This document shows positions 24,967-38,786 of a DNA stretch of 64,000 bases, one piece after another; positions within the stretch are counted from its first letter, which is position 1, and every line of letters begins with the position of its first letter. The DNA lies in the NCBI GenBank assembly GCA_026261815.1, contig JAMPIT010000434.1, positions 13,947,001 through 14,011,000 of the forward strand, read 5' to 3'. Below the pieces are notes generated by a model. It searched no databases. It saw only the letters and a program-made list of their open reading frames with translations, and was not told the DNA's origin. This DNA comes from Monarcha castaneiventris obscurior. Its lineage: Eukaryota > Chordata > Aves > Passeriformes > Monarchidae. Both the position numbers and the translations under genes were made by a program.

Positions 24967-25004
24967 ATATAGCACACCAAATATAGCATACCAAATATAG
25001 CACC
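24967..25004. repeat. 14-bp tandem repeat, 2.7 copies
   Basis: The unit ATATAGCACACCAA (24967-24980) is repeated at 24981-24994 with one change (CAC to CAT) and partly again at 24995-25004. It is a small local duplication, probably recent given the near identity. Confidence 0.8.
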
Positions 25005-28000
25005 TTTATTCCAAGACACTGACTTCTAAGACTATAAAAGTATCTTTTAGTAATAGCTTTTGTGCTGAAAATAAATTTCTGATCTTTGCTGACTTTGAAT
25101 CTGCTAACTAGTGAAAGAACCTGCTTACACATAGGAGAATGGGAGCACAGTTCTGCTTTGTACTTGTTGAACTCATCTACAGAAATAAAATTGCCCAGCC
25201 CTACAGTGTAGCCAATTCCAGGCTATATGAAATGATCAGACAGTGCTTCTACTTCACACCACAGAGACAAAGGTTAATGAAAGCTAAGACCTTGGGGTTC
25301 AAATCTGTTCCTTGCTGCCACTGTAACCATTCTGTGGATTAGAGAGCTTTCTTGCCATGTGGCTCTCCCACAACTGGAACAGTCTCCCATAAACATTTTC
25401 AGTTAGCTGTTTGTGCTTAGACTATTCTGGGTTATTTTAGGAACAGCTGTGCAGTTGAGCATCTACCACTAAATTGGTAGTTAAAACCACTTTAGGCAAC
25501 TAATTCAGGTGCTGTACAACAATGATAGCACTGGAAAGCAAGGATGATGCTGCAGCCAAACAGCACAGTAGAAACATGAAGACTGTAAAACCTGCTCATA
25601 TCTTACACACTGTTTCAGGGTTTCCCTCACCTTTCAGGCAGAGTGTGGACCTTTTTAAAAGAACCTATAATGCAATCAGAGCAAAATATAGAGCCTTAAG
25701 AAACCATGCGTAGAATGTCTGAAATATTTTACTGGACTTCTCAACAATGTAGTTGCTTTTACTTCTGGAAAAAAAAAATCAACATCCATCTTGCTAGCTA
25801 GCCTCATTATCCAGAAACACATATCCAGAAAGCACTGAGCCTCTGTGTTTTAGTAAGTCTCCACTCTCCCTTTGCTTCCCATTTTGTTCTGTAATTTTGC
25901 AATGCTTCTCAATGAAACTGCTTTTTCATGATAATCAGTGGCCACAAGCTTTCCAACCCATAAGTAAACACCCTCTGTCCCCAAATAGTCTCTGTCTTTC
26001 ATCCAGCTACATCACTGAATGCCAATAGTGCCCCCTGTTCAGTGAACACACTTCAACACCTGCATGTTCTGAGCCTAAAATTATTTCCATTATAGCATTT
26101 ATACACACAGCACCTTTTGTCCCACTGTAGCCTTTCAAACAAGCTAAAGATATATATGCTTTGTCCAGAGGTCATTTAATCATGGAAATGCAGCCAGCCT
26201 CAGTTGGAAATGCAGCAACAGTTAATAGTGCATACCAATATAAGAGCAGTTTAGGTCAGCAAACTATGAATGCATTTGTTCCTAATGAAGCTGCTGCTGT
26301 AATTTAGGAAAGAAGCAGAATAATTATTCAGTTTGGAGTTTGGCCAGGACACCAAAATTAACAGCACTCAGACTTCAGTAAAAATGCTCAAGAGTTTAAA
26401 ATGACCACAAATAATGTGGACCTAAGTTTTAAATTCCATTTGAAAGATGGATGAGCAGGTCATTTTGCTGTCAATGGGTCTCTAATTGGTTTGCCTCAGA
26501 GCATTTTTTTTGATCAATACTTTCTTGTGTAACAAAGATTCTGCATTCATCATGTCTCAATATTTTTACATTCGATGCTTTTCAATCCCTTAGTTATAAA
26601 CCCCATGATTTAGTAGGGCCAACCTGAAGAAACTGGAGTAATTTTAGTATCGTTTGTACACTGAAAAGCCATGATTTTTTAAAACTAATAATTTTGTCTA
26701 ATGAGGAAAATCAAGAACTTTTCATCTAATGATTTTAGACCAAATTAGGTTTCTTCTAGGAGTTGATTTTTCTGCTTCTTCTGCTTCCTTACCAAAACAA
26801 AAGATTGGAAAGAAAAGTGTCCTTTTTAATTTTATCTTGATGACTCACTGGGAATTTGGATGCCCTAGAATTGCAAGTGGTTGTCCCAGGTGAATAGTTG
26901 TTTCTATCCCTGTCCCATGTTACACAGAGAATCTTATGATTGGTCAACCCCTTCATTATGGCCCAGGGCAAGGGCTTGGCTTATCCCTCTTGGTTTATCT
27001 GCTGAAGGCCAGGCTTCTCTGATCACAAATCAGAGCTGTGAGTGCTCCAGACGTGAACATGGACAAAACTGACACATGGCTATTTGCATAAGGAAAAGCT
27101 GAGTGCAGATACAGTTCTACGGACAACGTTTCTTTTCTAGGGAGCATCTTCCGCTCACAGCAAGCCAGAATACGCTGCATCCACAGGAGTACCATGCTCT
27201 TTGCTAGGGCAGCACATCAGCACTGATGCACCAGCAAAGCTGTGTGAGCACAGCCTTAGCCAGGCCTATAATCTACTTTTCATCTTGGCAGTAACCTCCC
27301 ACTGACATAATTGATAGGTCTGCCTTCAGTCATGGACTTCACACAACCTAACATTTACACTCTGACCCATAATTATATTTAGAACATACACACACCTCTT
27401 CCTGCACAGAGAATAAAAAGCTGCACAGTACATCTTTCGGGAAGACTGTAACGATTCCACTCATCCATCCCCAAAGACAAAAGTCCTTTTCAAAGTTTTC
27501 CATCATGCTGTGCAATAGTTGTTAATGTTGTCAACCTCCTATATGTGTCTTACAAAGAATACCAGAGAAATAACTAGGATACAGTTTCATTATTCAGGTA
27601 AAAAATGTCCTTCCTTACAGCAATCCAGTTGCTGAGGAAGTATTGCATGTTATGAGATATTACCAAGATACATATTTTTTTCATCAAACATAATAAAGCT
27701 GGTACAAACAATGTGAGACTTAACATATCTGTGACTTTTTACCTTAGGAGACCAGCACAAAGCAGAAGGTTTTATCAAGTTACTCTATTATAAAAGTGAG
27801 TGATATGCATGCTTAAAACATGCACCGAGGGAATGAGAGGCTGCAAAATATTAAAGTAACCCTAACCACATTAGCATAGACTTGATCTGCAAGAGTAGTA
27901 CTGGCAATAAACTTTAGCTCAGTAGTGATCTTTTTAAACTTCACTACAGTTTCTTGTAATATCCTTTGTTATGTCAAATTTTAACTTCAAATGCAGTGAG

Positions 28001-29774
28001 CAAATTTCCCCATGTGTTTAAGTCTGGTCCTGATTTATACAAAAGGCACATTCTCTTTCTTCAAAGGTTGACTGAACAAAGTCCAAGAACTGTAATCAAA
28101 GGATGCTTTTTGGTTTCAAGTTAGCAGTTGAAGTTAAAAGATGTGATGTTTATGTTGCTTTTACTTAAAAATATTATACCACAGTAATCTAGAAAGCACA
28201 CCATAATAACTCCCTAGTAGGTCTGCAATAAAAATATTAATTGGGAATACTTTTAAAGGCCATCTGATTTGTCATCACCAAAGGAGGAGGATCAGTATTC
28301 CTTCAGGTGACCAGAGTGCCTGCCCAGGGAAAAGAACATACTTCTAAAATGTTCCATTTTCCATAGATCTGAGCTTCTGTCAGTCAAAACAGCACAAGTC
28401 TTGAAAGAAATGGAGAAATGAAACCTATTTCCCAGAAGGTACCAGACTAACCACTGCAGCACATGCACTTTTAATAGATTTATGGTTTATATGTATTGTA
28501 GTACTTCCTCTTCTGGCAGCCCAAATTTTTAAGAAATTTTATTTACTTACTTCTGGGACTGAAAGTTTTTCTCCTCATAAACCAGCCTGTTGCAGAAGAC
28601 GATCATGATGGCATTTTGCTGCTGCTTGGAAAGAAGGTGACCAGAGCTCCACCATCCTGAGGGGCAGTCAGGGACCAGCTGTGCTGTGAGCTGCCCTCCC
28701 AGGAGGAATGAGCATTGGAGCACTGCTGCACCTATGGCATTCCAGCACAATTCTCCAGCTACATATTGGGTTCAGTCCTTGGGACACAGGGTCAACTCTT
28801 TAAAAGCCAGGTTTTCAGGGGATTTCCCTCTCTGCACCCACTAGTCTCAATGCACCCAATTTCCCTGGACAAAATCCCAAACCAACTTCCTTAGCGGAAC
28901 AGCACCACTCCTATTCAAAGGCCTCAGTGAAAATAAGCAGCCTTGCAGGGAAGCACTTTCTTCCAGAAATTATGGTACACATGGATACTTTACACATTAG
29001 GATACTGCCAACATTATACAATGCCAGCTACCATGACATCTGTAGTAGCTGAGCCCTGTAGTTCATTACCAGTAGCTATGACGATGAAGCCAAGTGTTCA
29101 ACATAACATTGCTTACATGGCTTTGATTTAGCACTGAACAAAGAGAAATTATTGTCTAAATCCTTATTTCAAAGTTATTAACTAGTTATTATCAATTATT
29201 TGTTGTCATATTCTGTTGTATTCATTTTTGCATTCATGTAATCATTTAATTTAACATCAAGTAATTTTTTCTTCGAAGTAATGGGATCATCTTCTGCCAA
29301 AAGCAATTCCTTTTGCTTGCTTTTGCTTTTTTTGTTTTGTTTTATAAAATGAAATAATCACCATGTAATCCAGACTAATCAGTTCCCTGGCAATCTGTCA
29401 GCAAAATACAGGGATACACGGCTCAAAATACAACACAAGCAAAATATGGTATGTCCAAACCTGCCTTCCTTGGGCTGTCATAATTCCATACTAATGGCTG
29501 TCTAAGGATTGCAGCAGTAGTGATTTGCCAGTGATACAGCCCAGATATCCTTCACTATGAAATCTGAAAAATTATACACTTACCTTGCCATTCCAAGTAA
29601 GAACTTAATTTCATTATTTATTTTGTTCTTCTCAAAGGGAACAGGTATTACAATGCATGAAACAAAGCCTTGAGAAAGGGAAAAAGAATATGAAGAACCT
29701 ATAGCTAAAGCAAAAATAATCTGGAAAATACACCAGTTCTTTGACTTAGCCAACCTGCCTAAGTCTAAATAGAA

Positions 29775-30625
29775 AAAAATGGAGGGAAGGACTGGCATCC
29801 AGAGAGACCTTGACAGGCTTGAGAGCTGGGCCTGTGTGAACCTCACAAAGTTCAGCAAGGCCAAGTGCAAGGTCCTGCACCTGGGCTGGGGCAATCCCAA
29901 GCACAAATACAGGCTGGGAGGAGAGAGGAGTGAGAGCAGCTCTGGGAAGAAGGACTTGGGGGTGTTGGTGGATGAGAGGCTGGACATGAGCTGGCAATGT
30001 GTGTTTGCAGCCCAGAAAGTCAATCATATCCTGGGCTGCACCACAAGAAGTGGGACCAGCAGGTAAAGGGAGGGGATTCTCCCACTCTGCTCTGCTCTTG
30101 TGACAGACCTGGAATGCTGCACCCAGCTCTGGGGCCCCCAGTGTAACAAGGACATGGACCTGCTGGGGCAAGTCCAGAGGATGGTCCCAAATATGATCAG
30201 AGGGCTGGAGCACCTCTGCTATGAGGGCAGCGTGGGAGAGCTGGGGCTGTTCAGCCTGGAGAAGAAAAGGCATCAGGGAGACCCTGGAGCACATTCCAGT
30301 GCCTAAAGGAGCTCCTAAAGAGCTAGAGAGGGACTTTGCAGGGACAAGGGCCTGGAGTGATAGGACAAAGGGGAATAGCTTCAACCTGGGGAGGGGAGAT
30401 TTAAATTAGACATTAGAGAGAAACTCTTTGCCATGAGGGTGGTTGGGCACTGGCACAGAGTACCCAGAGAAGCTGTGGCTGCCCCATCCCTGGAAGTGCT
30501 CAAGGCCAGGTCGGATGGGGCTCTGAGCAGCCTGATTTGGCAGAAGGTGTCCCTGCCCATGGCAGGGGGTGGAAAGAGATGGGCTTTAGGGGCCCTTCCA
30601 ACCCAGACCGTATTATGATTCTATG
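29775..30625 (+). mobile_element. CR1-type LINE, 3' portion
   Basis: This is the longest transposon copy of the window: a 5'-truncated CR1 retrotransposon on the plus strand. It starts within the reverse-transcriptase ORF2 near its C-terminal third and continues through the 3' UTR. It includes 'cctggaagtgctcaaggcc' and 'tgcccatggcagg'. The end is GATTCTATG at 30617-30625, the CR1 3' signature; CR1 lacks a poly-A tail and ends in copies of this octamer. The element is clearly G+C-richer than its flanks. No target-site duplication is obvious, as is typical for CR1. It is not autonomous. Confidence 0.95.
29779..30540 (+). pseudogene. Broken C-terminal end of CR1 ORF2
   Basis: Translation gives the post-catalytic C-terminal region of CR1 reverse transcriptase in several pieces. 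The pieces include [20 protein letters not shown], then [17 protein letters not shown], then [20 protein letters not shown], then MIRGLEHLCYEGSVGELGLF, and finally HWHRVPREAVAAPSLEVLKA. These blocks are standard for the family. The frame is interrupted by an in-frame TAA at about 30064. Indels then shift it between about 30270 and 30430, after which the original phase resumes. The endonuclease and catalytic RT domains are absent because of 5' truncation. The 212-codon minus-strand frame over the same DNA is only its antisense shadow. Confidence 0.9.
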
Positions 30626-31674
30626 GTCTGTGTTTATGCATGACCTTAAACATCCTCTTAATGAGTAATTCTTGTAAAAAACACCTGCTGAACCTCTACT
30701 TCATTTGAAATCAATTCTTTTCAAAGGAGATGAATTAGAAGACAATTAAAATCAGGAATATGCAGTTTCTTTGAACACCATCCTGTAGGTTATGCTAGCT
30801 GAAATATTTCAGAACTGTTCCTAAAGTTGCATTATTTCTTTAAATGTACACATTTTTTCTACTGTAAAATTTTTGAAGATTAATTCATAACAAAAATTAT
30901 CATCACCTCACTGGGATCCCTAGGGAGAGTTGTAAAAGCTTTTAAGCAGACTTTTTTTTTTTGCTAAAAAGAATTATGGAAAACTTCTGCACCCATTTCA
31001 GAATTTACATTATATGCAACCTATAAAAATATAATCTCATCCTCATTTCTTGATTTCTTATTTCTACAGCAAAAAGGAATGGAAAATGTGATATTAAATG
31101 TACTACTCAGCCTTAAAGTTTGAGTAAATTACTAATTTGAATCTTTGCATTATCTCTGGACAAATACCATATAGAATGGACAGGCAAAAACAGAAGTAGC
31201 ATTTTTAAAAATTTGTTTGCTGCCATTTGCAGACTGTAATTTCAGAGCAAATGGAAAAATCAGTTTTATCTCTTTTCCCTTAATAGAAACTCATGTATTT
31301 GAAGTGCAATAACTTTTGTAGAATTTCACATGGTAATTTCACTAATCTGGAATGGACTGGAAGACACATTTTTTGTTTCCAGAAACACAATAACTTCATC
31401 TAAAAAAATAAGGAGGATTAAAATGGTCCTGTGGTTAAATAAAGGAAAAATCCTAAATTTTTAGTTACAAATTGTTTTCTAAATATGTTTCTGACCTGAG
31501 ATTCATGGTCCTGAGCAAAGATGCATCTATGTCGGATTTTCTGTATCAAAGGGAAATTACTATATTTATAATAAATTGTGTATTTCTATAAAGTGCCACT
31601 AACACAAAACCCCCCACCATATATTCTGCTTTCTTGTTCCATTTTTTATGACTTCCCAGAGTCCCTGACAGGAA

Positions 31675-31688
31675 ATATATATATATAT
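31675..31688. repeat. (AT)7 microsatellite
   Basis: A pure AT dinucleotide run of seven units. It is short and probably only mildly polymorphic. Confidence 0.9.
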
Positions 31689-33961
31689 GCAATTCAGTAA
31701 TATTTTATAAATTTTGCACAAATATGGTTTAGCCAGATAGAGTGCAAAATTTTACCTAACAAATATAGAGCATAAAGCACTTATCCAATGCTTTGCCAAA
31801 GTTTTGAATACGGTTTGTTTAGTGCAATGTTTTTCAATCTTTAGACTTCCTTCTCCTGTTTTCTCCAGGAGATGAAAGTCCATGAGTAACAAATTCAGAC
31901 CTACCATGAAAGGGTTTGCTTTTCTCAGTCATTTTTAGGAACTTGCCCAAAGCCAGTGGTGTAAGCATGAAAACATTGTTAGTATATTGCAACAACAGAA
32001 ACATTTCTAGATACATCTCGATTTCAGAGTTATCTTCTACAATACACCTTATATCTAGAACTACTCTTGACATTTTTTAGGAGAACAGAGACTGAATTCC
32101 TCAATTTCAGGGTGCAGAACAGAGTTGAGGTGCTTGCCTGAGGCTGATCCCAGAACATGCATTTTGAAATGTGTGTTCCTGCGCTGCCAGATTAACTAGC
32201 TGTCAGGCATGAACTGCAGAACAGATTGGACCATCTGTGAGGGAATATGACAAAAAAGATTTCTATCCAATAGTTTGAATTCGTTCTCTGCAGGAAATTT
32301 CAGTACAAGATGCCAAATGGAATTTGGAAATTAAAAAGAAATTAGTAATAATTTTGAAGCTATAATTTGAACACAGAAAAGCAAGGAATACAGAGCTATT
32401 ACATCTCCATTGGAAGGCCAGCTGCCTGCCTCTGTGCTCTTCCTAAGGGTGTTGTGAGGGCACTGCAGGCCAGTGGTGGCTGCCCTGGATTTCATGCCAC
32501 AGTGTAGAGTGAAGGAACACACACAGATAAAGAGGTACAGGTCCATGTGCCACAGCCAGTGTGGACTTAGCAAGGTTTGTATCCCATGGATGTGGCCCTT
32601 GCAATGGCACTGCTTTTCTCCATAGTAAATGCATTTTAGACTCCTTACCTATTCCCCAATCACCACAAACCTATGAGTTAACTTGAAAATTCACAACACT
32701 GACACCTGTGCTCTGCCCTGCAGGTTGTTCAACAAATAACATACCACATGTTAAGGTTTTGGGACATTCAACCTGGAATAAACATGCATGAAAGAAACTT
32801 GGGAAGTTGGTTTACACAGTAAGCTTTGAATGCAATGCATGTTATGGTCAGAGTCACTTTTATGCTTGCTTTCTTCTCTTCTTTTGTCTCCCAAGCAAGT
32901 CACTCAAAGATGAGCTTTACCATCATTTTATTTGAGTGGATCTGTGGCAGCTCTCTGGGTTATTGACTTTGTTACTCCCCCAGTGCTCATCTGATCCCTC
33001 AGCACTGCTTGCCTCCAGCCCTTTGCTCAGCTTCCTCTTCAAAGTAAAGGCACTTCTCAAGCACTTTGGTGAACCACAGCTACTTAAAAGCCACAAGCAC
33101 AAACTGGTCATTTGGCAAAGAACATTATTCTTACACAACTGACGTAATCAGCCTTTCTCAATTAGCACTTATGGATGCAGCATATGCTCAAGGGCTTGTT
33201 TGCAGTGCACTTGGCTGCGATAAGCGTGACTCCCAGATGGAGAACTAGCTTTGTCTTATCCATGTTGCCACCCATGAAATGTTTCCACACACAAATGAAG
33301 GAACACAGCTAGGAAAAAAAAGAAAGTGGAGCTAGAGAAAACACCCTGATGGGGTTTCTTTTTAATGATATGCCTGCTTTTTTGGCCTATTCCACAATGC
33401 TAAAAATGAATAGCACAGATGGAGGGTGGGTGTTAAAGGCCCACTGAATACTGAAATTTTACTAATCTGTTATAACAGGAAACATCTGTGCTAAATTCAG
33501 GGTTTAGTAGCTCTTCCCATTTCAGTTGTGGAACATCAGTATTTACAGGACACTACCAAGAAATTGTTTGAACTCATGGTCACAGTCTCTTCAAACCCAA
33601 TACTGACTGATCTGTTGCTGTGAATCACTTCAACAATTATGGATTTTGGAGTACCAATATACTTAATCAATTATCCTATGGTTTATCCAGACATCAAAGA
33701 TTTGCAGTTCCAGAACTAATAGAGAAACAACTATTTCAATTTTTTCTAGTAGGCTACATTCATCTCTATTTATGTGAACAAAGTCAACAATTCTTTTACC
33801 ACTCTAACATTTTTAGGCAGTTTTTCAGACCAGATTTTCAGAAAGTTTGGAGAAGATTTTAAATGCATGTTTATCCTAACTGATGCTTAAAGTATTTAAG
33901 GCTTCTTCATCCCTCAACTAAGCCAATTTTCTCTCTTACAATCTCCTCTAATCTTGTAGTA

Positions 33962-34080
33962 ATGTAGGAACTGCCACAATACATCAGCTCCAAGGGTCTA
34001 TCCACCCCAGTATCTAAGTTCTCTGCTAGGACTAGCAGGAGCTGTGTCAGGCCCTGGAACAAATGAAACATTTAGGGTCG
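33962..34080 (+). repeat. Ancient amniote interspersed repeat, probably LINE-derived
   Basis: The order TAGGAACTGCC, then CAAGGGTCTATCCACCCCAG, then TATCT matches a familiar reptile/bird repeat. That repeat reads roughly 'taggaattgccatat..ggatcagacc-aaggtccatctagtccagtatcctgtctc'. The copy is short and diverged. The family name is uncertain, since I recognise the motif but not a database entry. Confidence 0.5.
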
Positions 34081-35691
34081 ATAATTAACCACCTCAAGCA
34101 GTCTGCTCCCCCCACACCTACTCTGTATATATTAATCCTATTCTTCTTCCTTTGGCCTTCTTGTCTGTTTGTTCTTCCCTTTTTGTGAAAACTCAATTTT
34201 AATGACAGCAGCTCCACAGAGATCCAGGTTTTGCTCCTGTGAGCATGTTAAGTTCTAAGAGACATCATCAATCAGCCCTTGAATGTTTAGCATCTTTCAA
34301 GTTTCTTTACTTTGGCATGGTTCTCTGCCTTTTGTTTAAGTGCTTTCATGTGTATCCTCTTCAAATACGTTACCTACAAGAAGCCCTAGTTGTCTTGTTC
34401 TTACTGCCTTTATCCATAAGAGCCATCAATCAATATCTGAAACAAGTCTGCTTTCTATTTGTTGTTACAAATTCTCCCTCCTAAGTACAGTAGCTCGAAA
34501 GCAAGGGAGAGAGCACTTTTGGTTTTCCTCTGTATTCATCTGTTTCAGATATGTTTCTGTTTGATGTGAGGGAGGTGAGCAAGCAAGGCAGCTTCAAAAG
34601 GCATTGCTCTTGTGTTGGTTTTGCTTAAAACCATAAATCTCAGTCCTCAGGGGGGAAGGAGGATGGGTTGGATCTCAGTCTTCCAATGAGCTTTGTTGCA
34701 CGTGTTTGGCTGTTTCTTACACACACCAATGAAGGGAAATGCCCTCAGCAGGCACACTGAGGTTTCCAAAAACACATCTGCTCTTCACAGCTACAGCTAG
34801 TGACACCCCAATGCTGATTCGTGGAAGGTTTCCTACATGTTACAGCTCTGTGTAAAAGCTGCTTTAACAACAATAAATTCAATGCAGACTTTTACAGGTC
34901 GTCCCTGAAACAGGACACTGACAGCAGCAAATATCCAAAATAAGACAGAATGCAGGTGGGTAAAAGGTCTGCAGCTGCACTACCCTTTCCAGTAGTGCAT
35001 AATCACGCAGAAATGTAGTCCTGCCTGATGAAGAAAGAACTAATTGTAAAGGCAGGCAGGGAGTAGGCCAGCTCCTCACCTGTTTTAAGGCAGGGGTAAT
35101 ATACAAACACCCAATATTCTACACATAATGGAACGGCATGGGCAGTCCAGATGTATTGGGAGGTGTTCTCCCCTTTTATTTGGTTCATCAGTTCCGTGTG
35201 TTTCTGATTTGTCAAGCTTTCAGACACATAACCCACGTGAACATGGTGTACATGTGAGAAAGACAGACCCAGAAGCCAAGAAACAGCATTCTTCTAAGGC
35301 AATTAAACAAGTAATGCATTGTTAGAAAAAGCACTCCACAAACATGTATCGAAGTAAACACATGAAAAATGCCTTTTTTAAAAGTTTGAAGTAGAAGCAG
35401 ATGACCTACTTACTTTACAACTACATTTATGCTTGGCAGTTGTATTTGGATTCTCTTCTTTGGTTACAGCTGTTCATAGTAAGAATTACTCAGTGCAGCA
35501 CATTTCAAAAATTATTAAAAGGCACAAATATACAAAATCTGCTAAACTCGTGGGAAAACCTGAAATTGCAAGAATGTCATTCCTAGTCCCAAATGTGTTT
35601 CCAAGGAAAGTCAGATAATATTCCCGGTAATGAGTCATGGAAGTAGACTACCTTATCAGGGGCTACAGAGTATGAAATACATCTTGCATTC

Positions 35692-35709
35692 ATATTCATA
35701 TATGAATAT
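35692..35709. repeat. Perfect 18-bp AT palindrome
   Basis: ATATTCATATATGAATAT is its own reverse complement. It sits inside a short run of TTCATA direct repeats (about 35687-35715). It could form a cruciform or arise from slippage of an ATTCAT-type simple repeat. Confidence 0.75.
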
Positions 35710-36113
35710 TCATATTTCACAACACTATTCTCATGCAAATTAGTGGTTTTCTTTCACGTCAGAAAACAAAGTTTGCTGATCAATTATTTAGTTTTGAATT
35801 TAATACTGAAAAGTCTGATGACTTAATAGCTACTGCTGTAAAGGAAGTTTCAGACTCACGTGCAGCTGCTGTATGTTTAACACAGACCATGAATCTACAC
35901 ACAAAAGTCCATCTAAAAATGTCTCTTCAGAGTTATTTGATGTTAAAAAGTCCTAGACAAGATAAAACAGGCAGAATAAATTCTGGATTTAAAAACTGCA
36001 TTAAAAATTCAACCACATAAAAATTTTCTTGCTCTATAACCTCAGATGTATTAGCATAACCATCACATGAATCTTTTTTCAGATGCTAGTGGGTTATTAT
36101 AGGAACACAGGGC

Positions 36114-36182
36114 GGATCCTCAGCTGGTGAAAATCATTAGAGCTGCACAGAAGCCAATTTATGCTAGCTGAAGTTCTGGCCC
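36114..36182. repeat. Ancient palindromic MITE-like repeat
   Basis: The left end GGATCCTCAGCTGGTGAAAA leads to AGAGCTGCACAGAAGCCAAT and the right end TAGCTGAAGTTCTGGCCC. The outline matches a palindromic amniote repeat whose intact form reads 'gatcctcagctggtgtaaat' on one side and its reverse complement, ending 'ggatctggccc', on the other. The two arms are still recognisably complementary (CAGCTGG against CTAGCTG) but heavily mutated. Known copies are non-coding and non-autonomous. Confidence 0.6.
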
Positions 36183-38768
36183 ATAAAATCTCTTCTAAAC
36201 CTGAAAGAACATCTTGTACTACAGTATTACTGGTCTTCAGGTGATTGAAAGGCATCTTGATGAACAGTGTGGTTTCAGGAAAAAAAGCAGGACTGTATGC
36301 CTGACAAATTTCTCTCTGTGTTCCTTACTTTAACTTGATTACAAAGATATATTCAAACAAAAACTTGCATGGTACAAGGCATCATTAGTCACATGCTGCT
36401 TCCCAGTAGTGAAACCATCAATTTTATTTTAGATGTGAGTATGTGCAAGAGGTCTAACTGTAACTGGAACATTAGCCAAGAAGCAGATGGGAATTGTGAT
36501 TGAGAGCCTACCTCCTGGGTATATGTTGTACAAGCAGCAGCTCAGCAGAAAAGAGAAGGTTATCAAGCCCCCTTACTGTATATGCAAACTAGATAGAAAC
36601 ACATCAACATAACCTACAAATTTGGGGTGGCCACTGTGTGTTTAAGAGAAGATTCTATTTCATGTAAAGTTGGCAAAGCAGTAGCCTCCATGCAATACAA
36701 AACATGTATTCTGTCTGTTTCACAGAGAGCAGTTTGGAATATCTATTTCTAAATTTAGAATCCAGATCACTACAGTAGGTATGAGTGATTTCAATGCGGA
36801 AAACGAAGTAATTGCAAATGCTGGGTGTTATGGAAAAGAGAGATCATATCTACAGAAAACCTTATTTTTACAATGGATCCTTTAAATTCTAATATTAATA
36901 TATTTAACCATAACCATATTTAAACCTTAAATTTAAACAACTTGATTTCAGGCATTTTTTAAGGATCAAGATTTTTGCAAATGCCAAATTATCCACTTTC
37001 CTTACCTAGAGCATGAGTAACAAACATATCCAATTCTAAACAATAAATCCACTTGCTCTTGAAAGCAGCATTAGGACAGAGGGTAGATTGCATATTCCAA
37101 GTGTCATTTTCCTACATCAGCCTCCCAGCCATCTTTACAGTCCCTGAGATGTCTGTTCCCTGATTTTCTAGTATCTGTGTTGTACACTTTGTCACTGCCA
37201 GTGGTGCAGGACTGCAGCAGAGCAGCCTTACAGTTCATATGGCTCTGGCAGAACACTGGGAGTGTCTCAGGGGTATTGAGCTTCACTCAGGCACCATTAT
37301 TATGATCAACCAGTGAAACAATATGAAGACCCAGAGCACCCTCATTTTTCCAGAGAATTCTCTTTTTTCCACAATGATTTTCACCCAGAATATTGCAGCT
37401 CCCACTCACTACACCTCATGCAGACTTCAAAAAAGCCATTTTAGTAAGTGATGCAACATGCTGCCAGTAACTATGAGTAGCTATTGCACAGTCGCTTCTG
37501 GTAAATACCTGGCTCCACTTTTTCTATTCTCATAACATGCCAAAGATACTTTCAGGGTAACTAATTCCTAAAATAATTTAGGTTATATATTCATAGAATA
37601 TTAGATATGCAATAACAATAAAAACAGCAATTAACCAATCTAAGAGAGAGCAGATCGAGCAAAGTAGTTATCAAGTGACCAGATAAACATTGAAAATGGC
37701 AAAGATTGTAATTTCAATATTTGGATTCAGAGGAAAATTATTTACCAGGAGTTTTCTACCTCTAATGATCATTACATTTGCAGAAGACCCATTCTTTTCT
37801 TTATGAGCAGATAATAAAGGTAATTGGAATTACTCATGTAAATCAAATTGAGAAGAAAAGAAAACCCAAACCCACACTCTGAAAACACATTGTGTGACAA
37901 TGCTGTAGAGGCCATTGGGAGCAGCTCCTTCCTCTGGAACACAATCACATCTGCTCTCTGCAGACTAATGTGCCGTAGCAGGCAATTTTGTGCTACATAA
38001 ACTCATCCTCAACATGCACTGTGAAATCTCTCATTCAAATGCTGTACAATTATTCCCACAACACTGCTTACTGCTCTCACCATTATTGCTGATATTCTGT
38101 GAACACTGGAAAGATAAATAAATATCAGCAATAACTGATGCAGAATTGCCATATGAAGTAACACCTGCCAAAGGAAGGCAGGTTCCTCCACCTTTTTTTC
38201 CCAGTTTTCCTCTTACCACTTTAAGCAATCCTTCATAAGATGCTCATAATGCCATCCTGGTTCCTACATGGGTTCTATAGTGAGAAGTATATCCAAACAC
38301 TGATTTCTACAGACTTTATTTTCAGGCAAACTCTTTGCAAAGATCTAACAGCCAGTTCTATCCCTGACAGATCTACCACCTTGTTCCAGAACACTTCCTG
38401 TCTGCAGAAAGTGGAGCTCGCAATCTTTCTCCTCTAAATGCTCTCTACTTTCTTGATTACTGTGGCTAGTGTCACCATTCAACCTGTCAGTCAGATCTGT
38501 CATCTGCACATAATCTTCAGCCAACATTATTCTAAGTTCACTGCAAGGCTGTGCTAAATCAAATCAGTAATTTCCACCAGTGTTAACTTCACTAAAATAC
38601 AGCATTTCCTGTCCAGCATCAAAGCCTAAATTCTTGTCTAAGTTCTATCTTCTGTCTCCCTTTCTTGCTCACTGAAAATACTGCTGTGAACAGTGTTTGT
38701 CATTTATCAAGAGCAATTTTGATCCAATCACCTCATTTTCTGTATTTCCTCTTTTTCAATATACTTAT

Positions 38769-38786
38769 ACACACACACACACACAC
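38769..38786. repeat. (AC)9 microsatellite
   Basis: A pure AC run of nine units, a common and potentially length-polymorphic simple repeat. Confidence 0.95.

Larger units (their letters stand above)
20610..29770. other. Non-coding stretch, no recognised genes
   Basis: About 9 kb of AT-rich sequence. I see no CR1, ERV or DNA-transposon block and no exon with convincing splice sites. Short local structures are listed separately: a hairpin at 21446-21470 and a 14-bp tandem at 24967-25004. 28560-28760 is somewhat GC-richer but unrecognised. Frames here stay below 100 codons and look random. Confidence 0.5.

Noticed and set aside
25285..25310. GGTTCAAATCT as a tRNA B box or tRNA-derived SINE
   Set aside because: No A box at the right distance and no cloverleaf can be drawn around it.
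29746..30384. 212-codon minus-strand open frame, the longest of the window
   Set aside because: It is antisense to the CR1 ORF2 remnant; its openness reflects GC-rich transposon sequence.
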